Counted from the stretch's first letter, positions 32,434-40,551 are shown. The stretch: DNA of 64,000 nucleotides from Metaruminococcus_A sp964607135 (GCA_964607135.1 CAZSIV010000002.1:1-64000), one strand, 5' to 3'. Notes: generated from the sequence alone by a model not told the origin. Program-made: numbers and translations.

Positions 32434-32934
32434 TTACAGCTCCGACAAAAACCGGTCGAGCTCCTTCTTCGGCACCAGGATCCCGCCCCGGGAGCCGATA
32501 TCCTTCCCGCCGCCGGAATAGCTCGGCACCGCTTCCCAGCCCTTTTCGCCCCAAGCGCGCCGGTTCCCCTCGAGAACCGCTTCGGCGTACCGCCCGCTCG
32601 AGACCGCTTCGCGGAAGGCGGCGGGTTGGACGCCGCACTTTTCCGCAATGGCGCCGAGAACATCCAGGTCGTCGATCCGCAGCCCCTTTTCAAAATGGGC
32701 CGCATAGACGAGGTCGTTGTACCGGTCGACGTCACCGCCGCTCTCCCTGAGGAAGTACATCCCCATGATGGCGACGTCGCTGTAAATTTTCGACTGCTCC
32801 GGCCGGGGATGGGCCTCGCAGGGCATCCAGACGACCGCCGTTTCGGGGTGGCGCGGGAGCAGCTCCTTCAGGTTTTTGTGCCCCTCGTAGCAGTAGGGGC
32901 AGAGGTAGTCGAAATAAACCTCCACTTGTTTCAT
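32434..32934 (-). CDS. DsbA-like thioredoxin-fold oxidoreductase (FrnE type)
   Basis: A 166-residue cytosolic thioredoxin-fold protein. The active-site CPYC lies in VYFDYLCPYCYEGHKNLKEL. A helical insertion and a cis-Pro loop (VPSYSGGGKDIGSRGGILVP) complete the DSBA/FrnE fold; the canonical second half is somewhat shortened (members are often around 200 residues). It has no signal peptide, so it is an intracellular disulfide or glutathione-type oxidoreductase rather than a secreted DsbA. GGAAAGGAG precedes the ATG. It lies about 80 bases after the ABC-F start-to-stop unit in the same direction, possibly one transcript. Confidence 0.88.
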   Translation of the reverse strand: MKQVEVYFDYLCPYCYEGHKNLKELLPRHPETAVVWMPCEAHPRPEQSKIYSDVAIMGMYFLRESGGDVDRYNDLVYAAHFEKGLRIDDLDVLGAIAEKCGVQPAAFREAVSSGRYAEAVLEGNRRAWGEKGWEAVPSYSGGGKDIGSRGGILVPKKELDRFLSEL

Positions 32935-33014
32935 GGGTCATTCTCCTTTCCCGGTTCCGGGTTGATTTACGGCTTCCCGGCGGATGAAGACAGGCGCGTT
33001 TCAGAGCTCCGTTC

Positions 33015-34928
33015 TCATCCGCCGCTCAGCTCCAGCCATTCTTCCAAAGCCGCGTCGTGGGCGGCGCGGGCCTCATCCAGGTCGGCGCACAAGTCCTGCA
33101 AAAGCTGATAGTCCGCCCCGTTTTCCGGGTCGGAAATCTCGATCTCCAGCCGCAGGATTGTTTCATCCAGCTCCTCTGTGAGCTGTTCCAGCTCAGCCAG
33201 CCGTTTCCGGCGTTTGGCGTCTTCGCTCCGCTGCTGCTTGGAGCGGTAATACCCCTCCCCCTTTTCGCCGAGAGGGGCGGAAGGGGCGGGCGGCTCCGGG
33301 GGCTGTCCCGCCTTCTCCTTCTCTTTGGCGGCGAGGTAATCCTCGAAATTTCCCGGATAGACCGAAATGCCGGTTTCGTCCAGCTCGAGGATTTTGGTCG
33401 GGATCGCGTTTAAAAAGTAGCGGTCGTGGGAGACGAAGATCAGCGTCCCTTCATACTCCGCGAGCGCCCGTTCCAGCTCCTCCCGGCTCGCCAGGTCGAG
33501 GTGGTTGGTCGGCTCGTCGAGGAGGAGGGTGTTCCGCCCCTCCGCCATCAGGATGGCGAGCCCCAGCCGGGCCCGCTCCCCGCCGCTCAGCACCGAAACC
33601 TTTTTATAGCAGTTGTCCCCGGTGATCAGCACCCGCCCGAGCAGACCGCGCACCTGATGCTCCGGCAGGGAGGGGAAGCGGCTCCACAGCTCCTCCAGCG
33701 CGGTGTTTTCGGGGTTCATCTGGCCGCTCTCCTGGTCGTAGTAGCTTTTGGTAGCGCCCCGGCCCCACCGGATCTCCCCTTTTTGAGGGAGAAGCCCCAG
33801 AAGGGACTTGAGCAGGGTGGTTTTGCCGATTCCGTTCGCCCCGATGACGGCGGCCTTCTCATTCCGCCGGATTTCGAGCGAGAGGCGGTCCGCCAGAACC
33901 TTCCGGCCTTCTCCTTCGCCGACCGCCAGCTCGAGGCCCTTGACCGTCAGAAGCTCTTTGACCGGGGCGGTTGAAACCGAGAAACGGAAGGACGGCGTTT
34001 TCTGCTCACCGAAGGGCTTTTCGATCCGCTCCAGGTTGGCGAGCTGGTGGAGCCTGCTCTTGGCCCGGTTCGAGGTGGAGGCGCGGACGATGTTTTTCTC
34101 GGCGTACTCCTGCATCGAGGCGATCTGCGCCTGCTGCTTGTCGTAAGCCTTCTGCCAGGCATCCCGCCGTTCGGCCTTGAGCTGCTTATACTTCGTGTAG
34201 TTCCCCGGATAATCGAAGAGGCGGCGCTCCTCCAGCTCCCAGATCCGGGTGACCAGCCGGTCGAGGAAGTACCGGTCGTGGGAGACGACCAGCAAAGCGC
34301 CTTTGTAGCCGGAAAGATACCCCTCCAGCCACATCACCGTCTTGAAATCGAGGTGGTTGGTCGGCTCGTCCAGGATCAGGAGCGCCGGCTGCTCCAGAAG
34401 GAGCTTGGCCATGGCGAGCCGGGTTTTCTCCCCGCCCGACAGCGAACCGATTCCGCGGTCATAAAGCTCCTTCGGGAACCCCATCCCGTTCAGAACTGTC
34501 TCGATCTTCACCCGGATCAGGTACCCGTCCCCCGCCTCGAATTCGGCGGTGAGGCGGGCATATTCGGCGGAACGCTCCTCATAAAGCGGGGAATCGGGCG
34601 GCAGGGATGCGATTTCCTGCTCGAGCGCCCGGAGCCGCTCCTCCGTCTCCAACAGGGAAGAGAAGACCGAGAGCATTTCATCCAGGATGCTGCGGCTGGT
34701 TTCGAGGCCGCTGTTCTGCTCCAGATAGCCGACGGCGCCGCTTCCCCGGGCGATCTCCCCGCCGTCCGGCTCGTATTTCCCGGTCAACAGGTTGAGCAGG
34801 GTCGACTTCCCTGCGCCGTTGACCCCGATCAGGCCGATCCGGTCGCCTTCGTTGATGGAAAAACCAACCTGGTCTAAGATTAATTTATCTCCAAAGCTCT
34901 TGGTGAGCTGGCTGCAGGACAATAACAT
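33015..34928 (-). CDS. ABC-F family ATPase (two ABC domains, coiled-coil C terminus)
   Basis: A 637-residue soluble protein with two ATP-binding cassettes in tandem. Domain 1: GVNGAGKSTLLNLLTG, signature LSGGEKTRLAMAKLLL, LLILDEPTNHLD. Domain 2: GANGIGKTTLLKSLLG, VLSGGERARLGLAILM and TLLLDEPTNHLDL. A linker helix (PtIM) joins them, and a charged coiled coil (about 560-637) follows. No membrane domain is present, so it is a translation factor of the Uup/YdiF/EttA group acting at the ribosomal E site. Such proteins relieve stalling, and a few give resistance to ribosome-targeting drugs; nothing here marks a resistance subtype. A start ATG follows GAAAGGAATG. Confidence 0.95.
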   Translation of the reverse strand: MLLSCSQLTKSFGDKLILDQVGFSINEGDRIGLIGVNGAGKSTLLNLLTGKYEPDGGEIARGSGAVGYLEQNSGLETSRSILDEMLSVFSSLLETEERLRALEQEIASLPPDSPLYEERSAEYARLTAEFEAGDGYLIRVKIETVLNGMGFPKELYDRGIGSLSGGEKTRLAMAKLLLEQPALLILDEPTNHLDFKTVMWLEGYLSGYKGALLVVSHDRYFLDRLVTRIWELEERRLFDYPGNYTKYKQLKAERRDAWQKAYDKQQAQIASMQEYAEKNIVRASTSNRAKSRLHQLANLERIEKPFGEQKTPSFRFSVSTAPVKELLTVKGLELAVGEGEGRKVLADRLSLEIRRNEKAAVIGANGIGKTTLLKSLLGLLPQKGEIRWGRGATKSYYDQESGQMNPENTALEELWSRFPSLPEHQVRGLLGRVLITGDNCYKKVSVLSGGERARLGLAILMAEGRNTLLLDEPTNHLDLASREELERALAEYEGTLIFVSHDRYFLNAIPTKILELDETGISVYPGNFEDYLAAKEKEKAGQPPEPPAPSAPLGEKGEGYYRSKQQRSEDAKRRKRLAELEQLTEELDETILRLEIEISDPENGADYQLLQDLCADLDEARAAHDAALEEWLELSGG

Positions 34929-35012
34929 GGAACATTCCTTTCTTCCGCCGGGTGACCCCGGTTGGACGATCCGCGATCCCTAAGTGATACCGAACTTATA
35001 GGTCCGTAACCC

Positions 35013-35219
35013 GCAAGGTGCATATTTTTATACAACCCACCTCGCAGGATTGCAGCTTAGAGGCCGGNNNNNNNNNNNNNNNNNNNNNNNNNNNNNNNNN
35101 NNNNNNNNNNNNNNNNNNNNNNNNNNNNNNNNNNNNNNNNNNNNNNNNNNNNNNNNNNNNNNNNNNNAGGTGCATATTTTTATACAACCCACCTCGCAGG
35201 ATTGCAGCTTAGAGGCCGG
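35013..35219. repeat. Direct repeat of about 52 bases flanking the gap
   Basis: The segment from AGGTGCATATTTTTATAC through GCTTAGAGGCCGG occurs identically at about 35016-35067 and at 35168-35219, on either side of the N run. Identical flanks suggest that the assembler broke on a tandem array, so the real copy number may exceed two. Confidence 0.8.
35068..35167. other. Assembly gap (100 N)
   Basis: Exactly 100 unspecified bases, the usual placeholder for a gap of unknown size. Confidence 0.97.
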
Positions 35220-35593
35220 CAGAACATTTGTGTGCGAATTACCGGTGGGGGTACTCCGCCTCGCGAGGCGCGCTTTACAAATTATGTATAATAAATGTGC
35301 CTCGCGGGTTACGGACCTGCAGGTCTGCACTACCTAAGTATCGCGTTTGTCCCGCCCGGCCACGGGCATTGTCCCGCCCGGTTACGGGCGCGGAAGCCTC
35401 CGGCGGGGCAGCGGTTTTCGACTGTTTTCAACATCCGTACGGTGGAAAACACAACCCTATATCTGTTATTCTACCGTAAAAAAGAAGGGAAAACAAGCGG
35501 ATTTCCCCTCGACAAGGCGGAAAAGTTGGAGATTCCGACTGAAAGGGGCTGGATTACAATATAAAATTTTAAGGCGCTAACGGAGAAAAGCGA

Positions 35594-35622
35594 TTGCGTT
35601 TTCCCCCGTTTTTTGATACAAT
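35594..35622 (+). promoter_or_regulatory. Promoter of purA
   Basis: TTGCGT (35594-35599), 17 bases, TACAAT (35617-35622), 75 bases before the start. Confidence 0.65.
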
Positions 35623-35697
35623 AGAAAGGTCTGAGGCCATTTAAACCGGCCTCGGCTGATGAATCAAATTACAGTGATTAGGAAAAGGGGTACTGAA

Positions 35698-36972
35698 ATG
35701 CCATCTAAAGTAGTCGTCGGCGTGCAATGGGGCGATGAGGGAAAGGGCAAGGTCATCGACATTCTCGCTTCCCGGGCGGATGTCGTCGTCCGTTCCCAGG
35801 GCGGGAACAACGCGGGCCACACCGTGAAAAGCGGCGGTGAGGTCTACAAGCTCCACCTGATTCCGTCCGGCATCCTTTACAAGGGTGTAAAATGCTATAT
35901 CGGCTGCGGCGTTGTCATCGACCCGCAGGATCTCCTCCGTGAGATCGACGGGCTTGCCGAACGGGGGGTGGATTGCTCCAACCTGCGGATCGACCCGCGC
36001 GCCCACATTATCATGCCGTGGCACCGGAAGCTGGACGGCCTGAGCGAAAAGGCGCTGGGCGGTAGTAAGATCGGCACCACCGGGCGGGGAATCGGCCCCT
36101 GTTACATGGATAAATATGAGCGTTCCGGCATCCGGCTGTACGATCTCGTCCACGACGAGGTCTTCACCCGGAAAGCGAAGGCGGTCGGACAGCTCAAAAA
36201 CGAGATCATCACGAAAATTTACGGGGGAGAGCCGCTCGACGTCGAGGCGATCGTCGGGGAATACCGGGAGTACGCAAAACGCCTCGCTCCCTATGTGGAG
36301 GACGTTTCCGTCCTGACCGACCAGGCGGTTCGTGAAGGTAAAAATATCCTTTTCGAAGGGGCACAGGCCACCCTGCTCGATATCGACTTCGGCACCTACC
36401 CCTATGTCACATCCTCCCATCCGGTTTCGGGCGGGGCGGCAATCGGTGCGGGGGTCGGGCCGAACCGCCTCGGGGAGATCATCGGGGTGGCGAAGGCCTA
36501 CACCACCCGGGTGGGCGAAGGCCCTTTCCCGACCGAGCTGTTCGACGAGACCGGGGATTTGATCCGCAGCCGCGGGCAGGAGTTCGGCACCACCACCGGG
36601 CGGCCCCGCAGAACCGGCTGGTTCGACGCGGTGCTGATCCGGCATGCGGTGCGGGTCAACGGCCTCGACTGCCTGGCGGTCAATAAATTCGACACCCTCA
36701 GCGGGCTCGAAACCCTGAAGGTCTGTGTCGCCTATCAAAAGCCGGACGGCACGGTTTTGACGGAGTATCCCTGCGACATCCATGAGCTGGAGGGCGCCGC
36801 CCCGGTTTATGAGGAGGTCAAAGGCTTTTCGGAGGATATTTCCGGCTGTAAAACCTTCGGCGAGCTCCCGCAGGCCTGCAAGGCCTACATCGAACGGCTG
36901 GAAGAGCTCTGCGGCTGCCCGATCAAAATGGTCGGCGTCGGTCCGTCCAGAGAGCAGGTTTTGGAGCGGTAA
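35698..36972 (+). CDS. purA: Adenylosuccinate synthetase
   Basis: A 424-residue GTP-dependent ligase joining IMP and aspartate to adenylosuccinate, the first step to AMP. The N-terminal VVVGVQWGDEGKGKVIDIL has the catalytic Asp13 and P-loop, GGNNAGHTV carries His41, and IGTTGRGIGPCYMDKYERSG, FEGAQATLLDIDFGTYPYVT and the late GTTTGRPRRTGWFDAV follow. Length and motifs are normal. I chose the ATG at 35698 after AGGAAAAGGGG; the frame extends 13 codons upstream. It is a single gene with its own promoter and terminator, just outside the ICE. Confidence 0.97.
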   Translation: MPSKVVVGVQWGDEGKGKVIDILASRADVVVRSQGGNNAGHTVKSGGEVYKLHLIPSGILYKGVKCYIGCGVVIDPQDLLREIDGLAERGVDCSNLRIDPRAHIIMPWHRKLDGLSEKALGGSKIGTTGRGIGPCYMDKYERSGIRLYDLVHDEVFTRKAKAVGQLKNEIITKIYGGEPLDVEAIVGEYREYAKRLAPYVEDVSVLTDQAVREGKNILFEGAQATLLDIDFGTYPYVTSSHPVSGGAAIGAGVGPNRLGEIIGVAKAYTTRVGEGPFPTELFDETGDLIRSRGQEFGTTTGRPRRTGWFDAVLIRHAVRVNGLDCLAVNKFDTLSGLETLKVCVAYQKPDGTVLTEYPCDIHELEGAAPVYEEVKGFSEDISGCKTFGELPQACKAYIERLEELCGCPIKMVGVGPSREQVLER

Positions 36973-36988
36973 AGGCAGAAATGCAAGT

Positions 36989-37027
36989 AAAGCCGGCCCG
37001 GACAGATAAAACGTCCGGGCCGGCTTT
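36989..37027 (+). terminator. Intrinsic terminator of purA
   Basis: A perfect 15-base stem AAAGCCGGCCCGGAC/GTCCGGGCCGGCTTT ending in TTTT. Confidence 0.9.
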
Positions 37028-37153
37028 TCCATTATTTCCTATTACAATAGAATTACAAAATAAAGGCGGACGCAGCCGTTTCCTTCTCAATTTTGGAGGC
37101 GGGCTCTGAAATATCCTGCCATTTTATTCATGTGGTTTAGACGTTTTAAAATG

Positions 37154-37194
37154 ACAAAGCTCCCCGAGAAAATTATTTTCCCGAGGAGCTTTGT
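37154..37194 (-). terminator. Hairpin after the tRNA-Lys fragment, probably its original terminator
   Basis: ACAAAGCTCCCCGAGAAAA pairs with TTTTCCCGAGGAGCTTTGT with a few mismatches. On the minus strand it is directly downstream of the tRNA-Lys 3' end. Confidence 0.6.
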
Positions 37195-37206
37195 GTAATA
37201 TTGGTG

Positions 37207-37257
37207 TGGTGAACCACCGGGGATTCGAACCCCGGACCCTTTGATTAAAAGTCAAAT
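37207..37257 (-). pseudogene. Displaced 3' part of tRNA-Lys(TTT): left attachment site of the ICE
   Basis: On the minus strand the anticodon arm TTTGA-CTTTTAA-TCAAA (anticodon TTT), variable bases, T-arm (CCGGG-GTTCGAAT-CCCGG) and acceptor end with CCA are intact, but at 37258 the sequence changes abruptly and the D-arm and 5' acceptor are absent. Integration into the 3' half of a tRNA gene leaves such a fragment at one border and a restored gene at the other. The first ICE genes begin 170 bases away. Confidence 0.82.
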
Positions 37258-37386
37258 GACATCATATAAGATGTCTATTATATTAATAATATACTAAAGG
37301 AGATGACAGCGATGACAACAAAGGAATCCATTCTTGAGGCACGACGCCCGCATTGCAGAAAAGAGTAGCATATAAAGACGACTCGT

Positions 37387-37413
37387 AACTTCGTGCAGAA
37401 TCTGCACGAAGTT
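37387..37413. promoter_or_regulatory. 27-bp palindrome, copy 1 (ahead of the parAB unit)
   Basis: A perfect dyad: AACTTCGTGCAGA, one centre base, TCTGCACGAAGTT. It ends 13 bases before the start of the 37427 gene, immediately ahead of its ribosome site. Copies 2-4 are at 39432, 40497 and 45705. Confidence 0.8.
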
Positions 37414-37426
37414 AGAAAGGAGAAAA

Positions 37427-37597
37427 ATGATTCGTATAAGAATAACAGGAACCCGGAAAGAGGTTGACGCTTTTGTTGAGAAGCTCAGCCTCTGTTTTTT
37501 TGTCTCGGATATCTCAAAAAGCTATCAGAACAGCAACAGTCCATTGATCCGGGTTTACGTGACAGTTGATTCAGAAAGGAAAAAAGAAGATGAGTAA
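37427..37597 (+). CDS. Small DUF3970/YvzF-like protein
   Basis: A 56-residue protein too short for ordinary gene lists. MIRIRITGTRKEVDAFVEKL is followed by FFVSDISKSYQNSNSPLIRV and a charged end. The I-x-G-T-x-x-E-V-D-x-F opening and the SKxYxNxNSxxxRVY middle match DUF3970-type proteins, small beta-alpha-beta folds often linked to mobile elements; the function is unknown. GAAAGGAG precedes the ATG, and the stop overlaps the parA start by eight bases, so it is the first gene of the parAB operon. A dyad lies just ahead. Confidence 0.78.
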   Translation: MIRIRITGTRKEVDAFVEKLSLCFFVSDISKSYQNSNSPLIRVYVTVDSERKKEDE

Positions 37598-38441
37598 AAT
37601 TATCGCAATCGCGAATCAAAAAGGCGGCGTTGGCAAAACGGTAACCGCCGTCAATTTAGGGTGTGCGTTGGCGCAGGCCGGAAAGAGCGTCCTGTTAATC
37701 GACAATGACCCGCAAGGAAATGCAGGAAGCTACCTGGATTTAACCGGCTTAGAACATGCCACGCTAACCAATCTGTTCTATGCCTCTGTCGCCGTGGCGA
37801 AAGTTCGGGAAAGCGGAGATACACAGGCGCTCGATGAAATCAATCATACCTTTTCAGAATATGTCCATCAGGCTGTACAGAAAAGCGGGATGGGCATTTC
37901 TTTTATTGCTTCTGATTACGAGCTGCCGGGCGCGGAAATTGAGCTGATTAAGGCGGAAAGTACATTAGAACAGTTTAACCGCAATACGGCGCTCCAAATG
38001 ATTATCGGCCAGCTTCACGGCAAATACGATTACATCCTCTTAGACAGCCCGCCGTATTTGGGAACTCTTTTACTCAACAACTTAACCGCTGCGGATGGAG
38101 TGGTGATCCCTGTCACCTGTGAGAACTTCGCGTTGGATGGAATTACACAGCTTTTTTCTTCTATCCAAGGAATACAGAATACAACAAATCCCAGCCTATC
38201 TGTTTATGGATTCCTGCTCACGATGGTGCAGACCAATACCAAAGGATACGCCGAAGCAAAGGAAGCGCTGTATCAGGCGTTTGCAGAGTGGATGTTCCAG
38301 TCCGAAATCCATCGCTCGGTGTCGGCTTCGAAATCTACAAAAGAGCAGAAACCATTGATTTTTTCAAAAGGAAGCAAGCTGGGAAAAGAGTATATCGCGT
38401 TTGCAACAGAGCTGCAAAGCGTGATCGAGGGAGGAGAATAA
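37590..38441 (+). CDS. parA: ParA/Soj-family partition ATPase
   Basis: A 283-residue deviant Walker ATPase. The P-loop is QKGGVGKTVTAVN (Lys11, Lys16), with LIDNDPQGNAGSYLDL and DYILLDSPPYLGTLLLNN as the further nucleotide-binding motifs. ParA proteins move DNA bound by their ParB partner along the nucleoid, stabilising plasmids and excised ICEs in dividing cells. The ATG at 37590 (SKIIAIANQ) overlaps the end of the preceding gene and GAAAGGAAAAAAG lies upstream; a longer frame from 37566 is not supported. parB starts two bases after the stop. Confidence 0.95.
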   Translation: MSKIIAIANQKGGVGKTVTAVNLGCALAQAGKSVLLIDNDPQGNAGSYLDLTGLEHATLTNLFYASVAVAKVRESGDTQALDEINHTFSEYVHQAVQKSGMGISFIASDYELPGAEIELIKAESTLEQFNRNTALQMIIGQLHGKYDYILLDSPPYLGTLLLNNLTAADGVVIPVTCENFALDGITQLFSSIQGIQNTTNPSLSVYGFLLTMVQTNTKGYAEAKEALYQAFAEWMFQSEIHRSVSASKSTKEQKPLIFSKGSKLGKEYIAFATELQSVIEGGE

Positions 38442-38443
38442 GG

Positions 38444-39430
38444 ATGGCAGTTGATTTTTCTAAAAAGTTTGAGGGATTGGGAATCGGATCGGCACAGGCA
38501 AGGGAAAACCTATTCGGAAAAACGGCGATTTCCCCTCAGCAGGAGGTTTCAGAGGTGGAAATTGATAAGGTTCTGCCGTTCCCCCAAAAGCTGCTGCCGG
38601 TGGATTGCAGGGAAATGTTTGACGATTATTCGGATGAAGACATGGAGGAGCTGACGGAGAGCATTAAAAAGCATGGGGTGCTCCAGCCGGTCTTGCTTCG
38701 GATCAGCACAGAAAATCCGGGGTTTTATGAACTGCTTGCCGGACATCATCGGCTGGAAGGAGCCAGACGTGTAGGATTGAAAGCAATCCCCTGCCGAATC
38801 AGGAAGGCAGACGACGATATCGCTATTTCAATTTTTGTAGAGACTAACTTGAACCAGCGGAAACATCTTTCATGGAAAACGATGGCCTTTGCCTATCAAA
38901 TGGATTTGGCAGCCCTTTCCCATCAGGGGAAACGCACTGATCTGCAAAGCGATGAGGAATATGAAGAAGGGGTAAAGCGGCTGGAAACAGCGGCGGGCAA
39001 AAGCAAGCGGACGATTTTTCAAATTGCACGTTTGACAAAACTTCATCTTCCGTTTTTTGAATTATTGGAAAAGAAAAAGATTCCTTTTACTGCGGCATAT
39101 CATCTGTCTTTTCTCCAAAAACCTGAACAGGCCGAAGTATACGAGCTTTTGCAGGACAATCCAGACGCTGAATTGGTGGTTGCCGGAGCTGAAGAACTGC
39201 ATAGAATCTCAGAGATAAAGGGGTGGAACCGTTCCGCCGTGCGGGCAGCGCTGAAGCTTCCGTCTGAAAAACATCCCGACATGAAGAGCCAGCCTGTAGT
39301 GGAAAAGCCTGTGACAGTCAGAATCCCATCAGAGCTTTATCAAAAATATTTTCCAGACTTAAAGCCAAAAGAGGCGGGGGAAAAGCTCATGGAAATTTTG
39401 GACGGGTATTTTAATACAAACGCAGGTTAA
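38444..39430 (+). CDS. parB: ParB/Spo0J-family partition protein
   Basis: A 328-residue DNA-binding partner of ParA. The N-terminal nuclease-like/CTPase domain has VSEVEIDKVLPFPQ, then LTESIKKHGVLQPVLLR and the arginine patch in ELLAGHHRLEGARRVGL. A helix-turn-helix region (about 175-260; KSKRTIFQIARLTKLHLPFF) and a C-terminal dimerisation part follow. The GHHRLEGA form replaces the GERRxxA of chromosomal ParB, as is usual in ICE-borne proteins. AGGAGAATAAGG precedes the ATG. A good partition-site candidate, the 27-bp palindrome, lies directly after the gene (39432) and before the operon (37387). Confidence 0.93.
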   Translation: MAVDFSKKFEGLGIGSAQARENLFGKTAISPQQEVSEVEIDKVLPFPQKLLPVDCREMFDDYSDEDMEELTESIKKHGVLQPVLLRISTENPGFYELLAGHHRLEGARRVGLKAIPCRIRKADDDIAISIFVETNLNQRKHLSWKTMAFAYQMDLAALSHQGKRTDLQSDEEYEEGVKRLETAAGKSKRTIFQIARLTKLHLPFFELLEKKKIPFTAAYHLSFLQKPEQAEVYELLQDNPDAELVVAGAEELHRISEIKGWNRSAVRAALKLPSEKHPDMKSQPVVEKPVTVRIPSELYQKYFPDLKPKEAGEKLMEILDGYFNTNAG

Positions 39431-39431
39431 C

Positions 39432-39458
39432 AACTTCGTGCAGAGTCTGCGCGAAGTG
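39432..39458. promoter_or_regulatory. 27-bp palindrome, copy 2 (after parB)
   Basis: AACTTCGTGCAGA-G-TCTGCGCGAAGTG, with changes only in two bases of the right arm relative to copy 1. It ends nine bases before the -35 box of the next gene. Confidence 0.75.
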
Positions 39459-39466
39459 AAGGGCAG

Positions 39467-39495
39467 TTGTAAAAGTATAATAGCGCTGATATAAT
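39467..39495 (+). promoter_or_regulatory. Promoter of the coiled-coil gene at 39513
   Basis: TTGTAA (39467-39472), 17 bases, TATAAT (39490-39495), with palindrome copy 2 right upstream. Confidence 0.7.
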
Positions 39496-39512
39496 GGAGG
39501 TGAATTAGCACG

Positions 39513-40061
39513 ATGTTGTTTAATTGGAAATGGGAAGGGCTGGAGCAGGTTATGGATTGGGTGGCTGTTGTTAGTGCGATCAGCGCAGTTGTATTGTTGG
39601 TAGTAGAAATTATTCGCGGAATCAATGAAAAAAAGACGTTGAGCAAAGAACACGATGCGCTTTTTAAAGAGCACAGTAATCTCTCCAAAGAGCATAGCGC
39701 TTTGTCAGAGAAACTGTCTAAAGAGAATGCTGCTTTAAAGGAAACTTTATCACAAAAACAAACTCATTTACAGGAGAACTTGTCTGATATGAGTCATACC
39801 GTGATTTCGATTGATAAGCAGCTTGCCGTAGCCGTCGAACGCGAAGAAAGGTATAACGAAAATTTGACATCGGAACAGCGTGATATAAAACAAAGCATTC
39901 GGCATTTAATGAATTTGGAGCATCAAATGGAGGTTCTTCAAACAGAGAATAAAGCGTTAAAAAATGAAAATATGAGACTCCGCCAAAATCTGCGGGAAAA
40001 ATTTAAGGAGCCTGATGTGGATGCTCACTATGAAAATGATGAAGACGAATACGAATTTTAA
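39513..40061 (+). CDS. Membrane-anchored coiled-coil protein, ICE paralogue 1
   Basis: 182 residues: one membrane helix (about 14-36; VMDWVAVVSAISAVVLLVVE), then a long coiled coil. Within it a short KEH-x-x-LxKEH-type repeat is clear (LSKEHDALFKEHSNLSKEHS), and later segments are also heptadic (HQMEVLQTENKALKNENMRL). The C terminus is acidic and aromatic (ENDEDEYEF). A protein of the same layout, ending DDSYEYE, lies at 62504. Such anchors could serve as cell-envelope scaffolds, or in entry exclusion; this is inference. GGAGGTG precedes the ATG. Confidence 0.78.
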   Translation: MLFNWKWEGLEQVMDWVAVVSAISAVVLLVVEIIRGINEKKTLSKEHDALFKEHSNLSKEHSALSEKLSKENAALKETLSQKQTHLQENLSDMSHTVISIDKQLAVAVEREERYNENLTSEQRDIKQSIRHLMNLEHQMEVLQTENKALKNENMRLRQNLREKFKEPDVDAHYENDEDEYEF

Positions 40062-40130
40062 CGTTTGCAAATCTCTGAGAAAGCTGGTAGAATAAAGGCG
40101 GTCATTCTGAAAGGGAAAGGGGAAAATGTG

Positions 40131-40433
40131 ATGGACGCAGAAATGAAGGAAATGTTCGGGGTTATCATTGACAAGATCGGCGAGATGGACAAGAAGATCG
40201 GCGAGATGGACAAGAAGATCGGCGAGATGGATAAACGGTTTGATTCATTAGAACAAAAGGTGGAGGACAACCACAAAGAAATTGTAAAAACGCAGGTGAT
40301 GATCGAAAGTAAAATCGAGCCGAAGATCGACGCGTTGTTTGAGGGATATTGCATGAACCTTGAAAGCCAGGCGCGGATCAGGCAGCACCAGCTCGACCTT
40401 GAAAAAGGGATCGCTTTTTGGAAAGAGAAATAA
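40131..40433 (+). CDS. Small coiled-coil protein with perfect heptad repeats
   Basis: A 100-residue soluble protein. After MDAEMKEMFGVIIDKIGEMD comes KKIGEMD in exact seven-residue repeats (about 14-35), then a continuing coil (RFDSLEQKVEDNHKEIVKTQ) and a helical end (RQHQLDLEKGIAFWKEK). The 21-bp DNA repeats (40173-40235) underlie the heptads. GAAAGGGG precedes the ATG at 40131. It is 70 bases after the paralogue-1 gene and probably in the same unit, which ends at the terminator near 40475. A coiled-coil partner role is likely; no family is recognised. Confidence 0.7.
   Translation: MDAEMKEMFGVIIDKIGEMDKKIGEMDKKIGEMDKRFDSLEQKVEDNHKEIVKTQVMIESKIEPKIDALFEGYCMNLESQARIRQHQLDLEKGIAFWKEK
40173..40235 (+). 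repeat. Three 21-bp tandem repeats encoding heptads
   Basis: Units AAGATCGGCGAGATGGACAA(G) at 40173, 40194 and 40215. The first two are identical and the third has two changes. Each encodes one KIGEMDK heptad. Confidence 0.9.
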
Positions 40434-40460
40434 TCGGCAGAGTCAGTTTGTTAAAGTTTT

Positions 40461-40488
40461 AGGGGGAGCTTTTTGCTTCCCTTTTTTG
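40461..40488 (+). terminator. Terminator before the 40590 gene
   Basis: AGGGGGAGC/GCTTCCCT stem with a T5 loop and a run of six T residues. Confidence 0.8.
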
Positions 40489-40496
40489 TTATCCGG

Positions 40497-40523
40497 AACT
40501 TCATGACAGTTTGTCGCGAAGTT
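40497..40523. promoter_or_regulatory. 27-bp palindrome, copy 3, overlapping a -35 box
   Basis: AACTTCATGACAG-T-TTGTCGCGAAGTT: the outer six bases and length match copies 1, 2 and 4, with a more divergent centre. Its last two bases are also the first two bases of the next promoter's -35 box. Confidence 0.7.
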
Positions 40524-40551
40524 GTTTCAAGGAACAAAAATGTGATATAAT
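40522..40551 (+). promoter_or_regulatory. Promoter of the 40590 gene
   Basis: TTGTTT (40522-40527), 18 bases, TATAAT (40546-40551). Binding at palindrome copy 3 would block the -35 box. Confidence 0.65.

Larger units (their letters stand above)
35001..35317. repeat. Repeat element with inverted ends, possibly MITE-like
   Basis: The left end (GGTCCGTAACCCGC at 35001, extending to TATACA at 35034) is mirrored with few changes by 35285-35317 (TGTATAATAAATGTGCC...GGTTACGGACC). The segment GTCCGTAACCCGC also occurs near 1518 on the plus strand, so the family has other members. There is no transposase inside. The true internal length is unknown because of the gap. Confidence 0.5.
34929..35697. other. 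770-base intergenic region with repeats and an assembly gap
   Basis: No gene. It holds a repeat element with inverted ends (35001-35317), an internal direct repeat, 100 unknown bases (35068-35167), a direct pair of GTCCCGCCCGG-type units near 35347-35390 and the purA promoter (35594-35622). The frames covering it are products of the N run. Confidence 0.6.
36973..37426. other. Stretch holding the purA terminator, tRNA-Lys fragment and ICE left end
   Basis: No gene longer than 20 codons. A ribosome site and an 18-codon frame (37312-37368, MTTKESILEARRPHCRKE) could be a leader peptide or the stump of a lost gene. It also contains a second terminator-like hairpin (37154-37194), the displaced tRNA-Lys 3' half and the first of four 27-bp palindromes. 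Confidence 0.55.

Noticed and set aside
34047..34877. Plus-strand frames opposite the ABC-F gene
   Set aside because: Shadows of the ABC-F gene without start sites or motifs.
34996..35337. Frames spanning the N run
   Set aside because: They exist only because unknown bases contain no stops.
40173..40235. Iterons of a replication origin
   Set aside because: The 21-bp repeats lie wholly inside a reading frame and encode heptads, so a coiled coil explains them.
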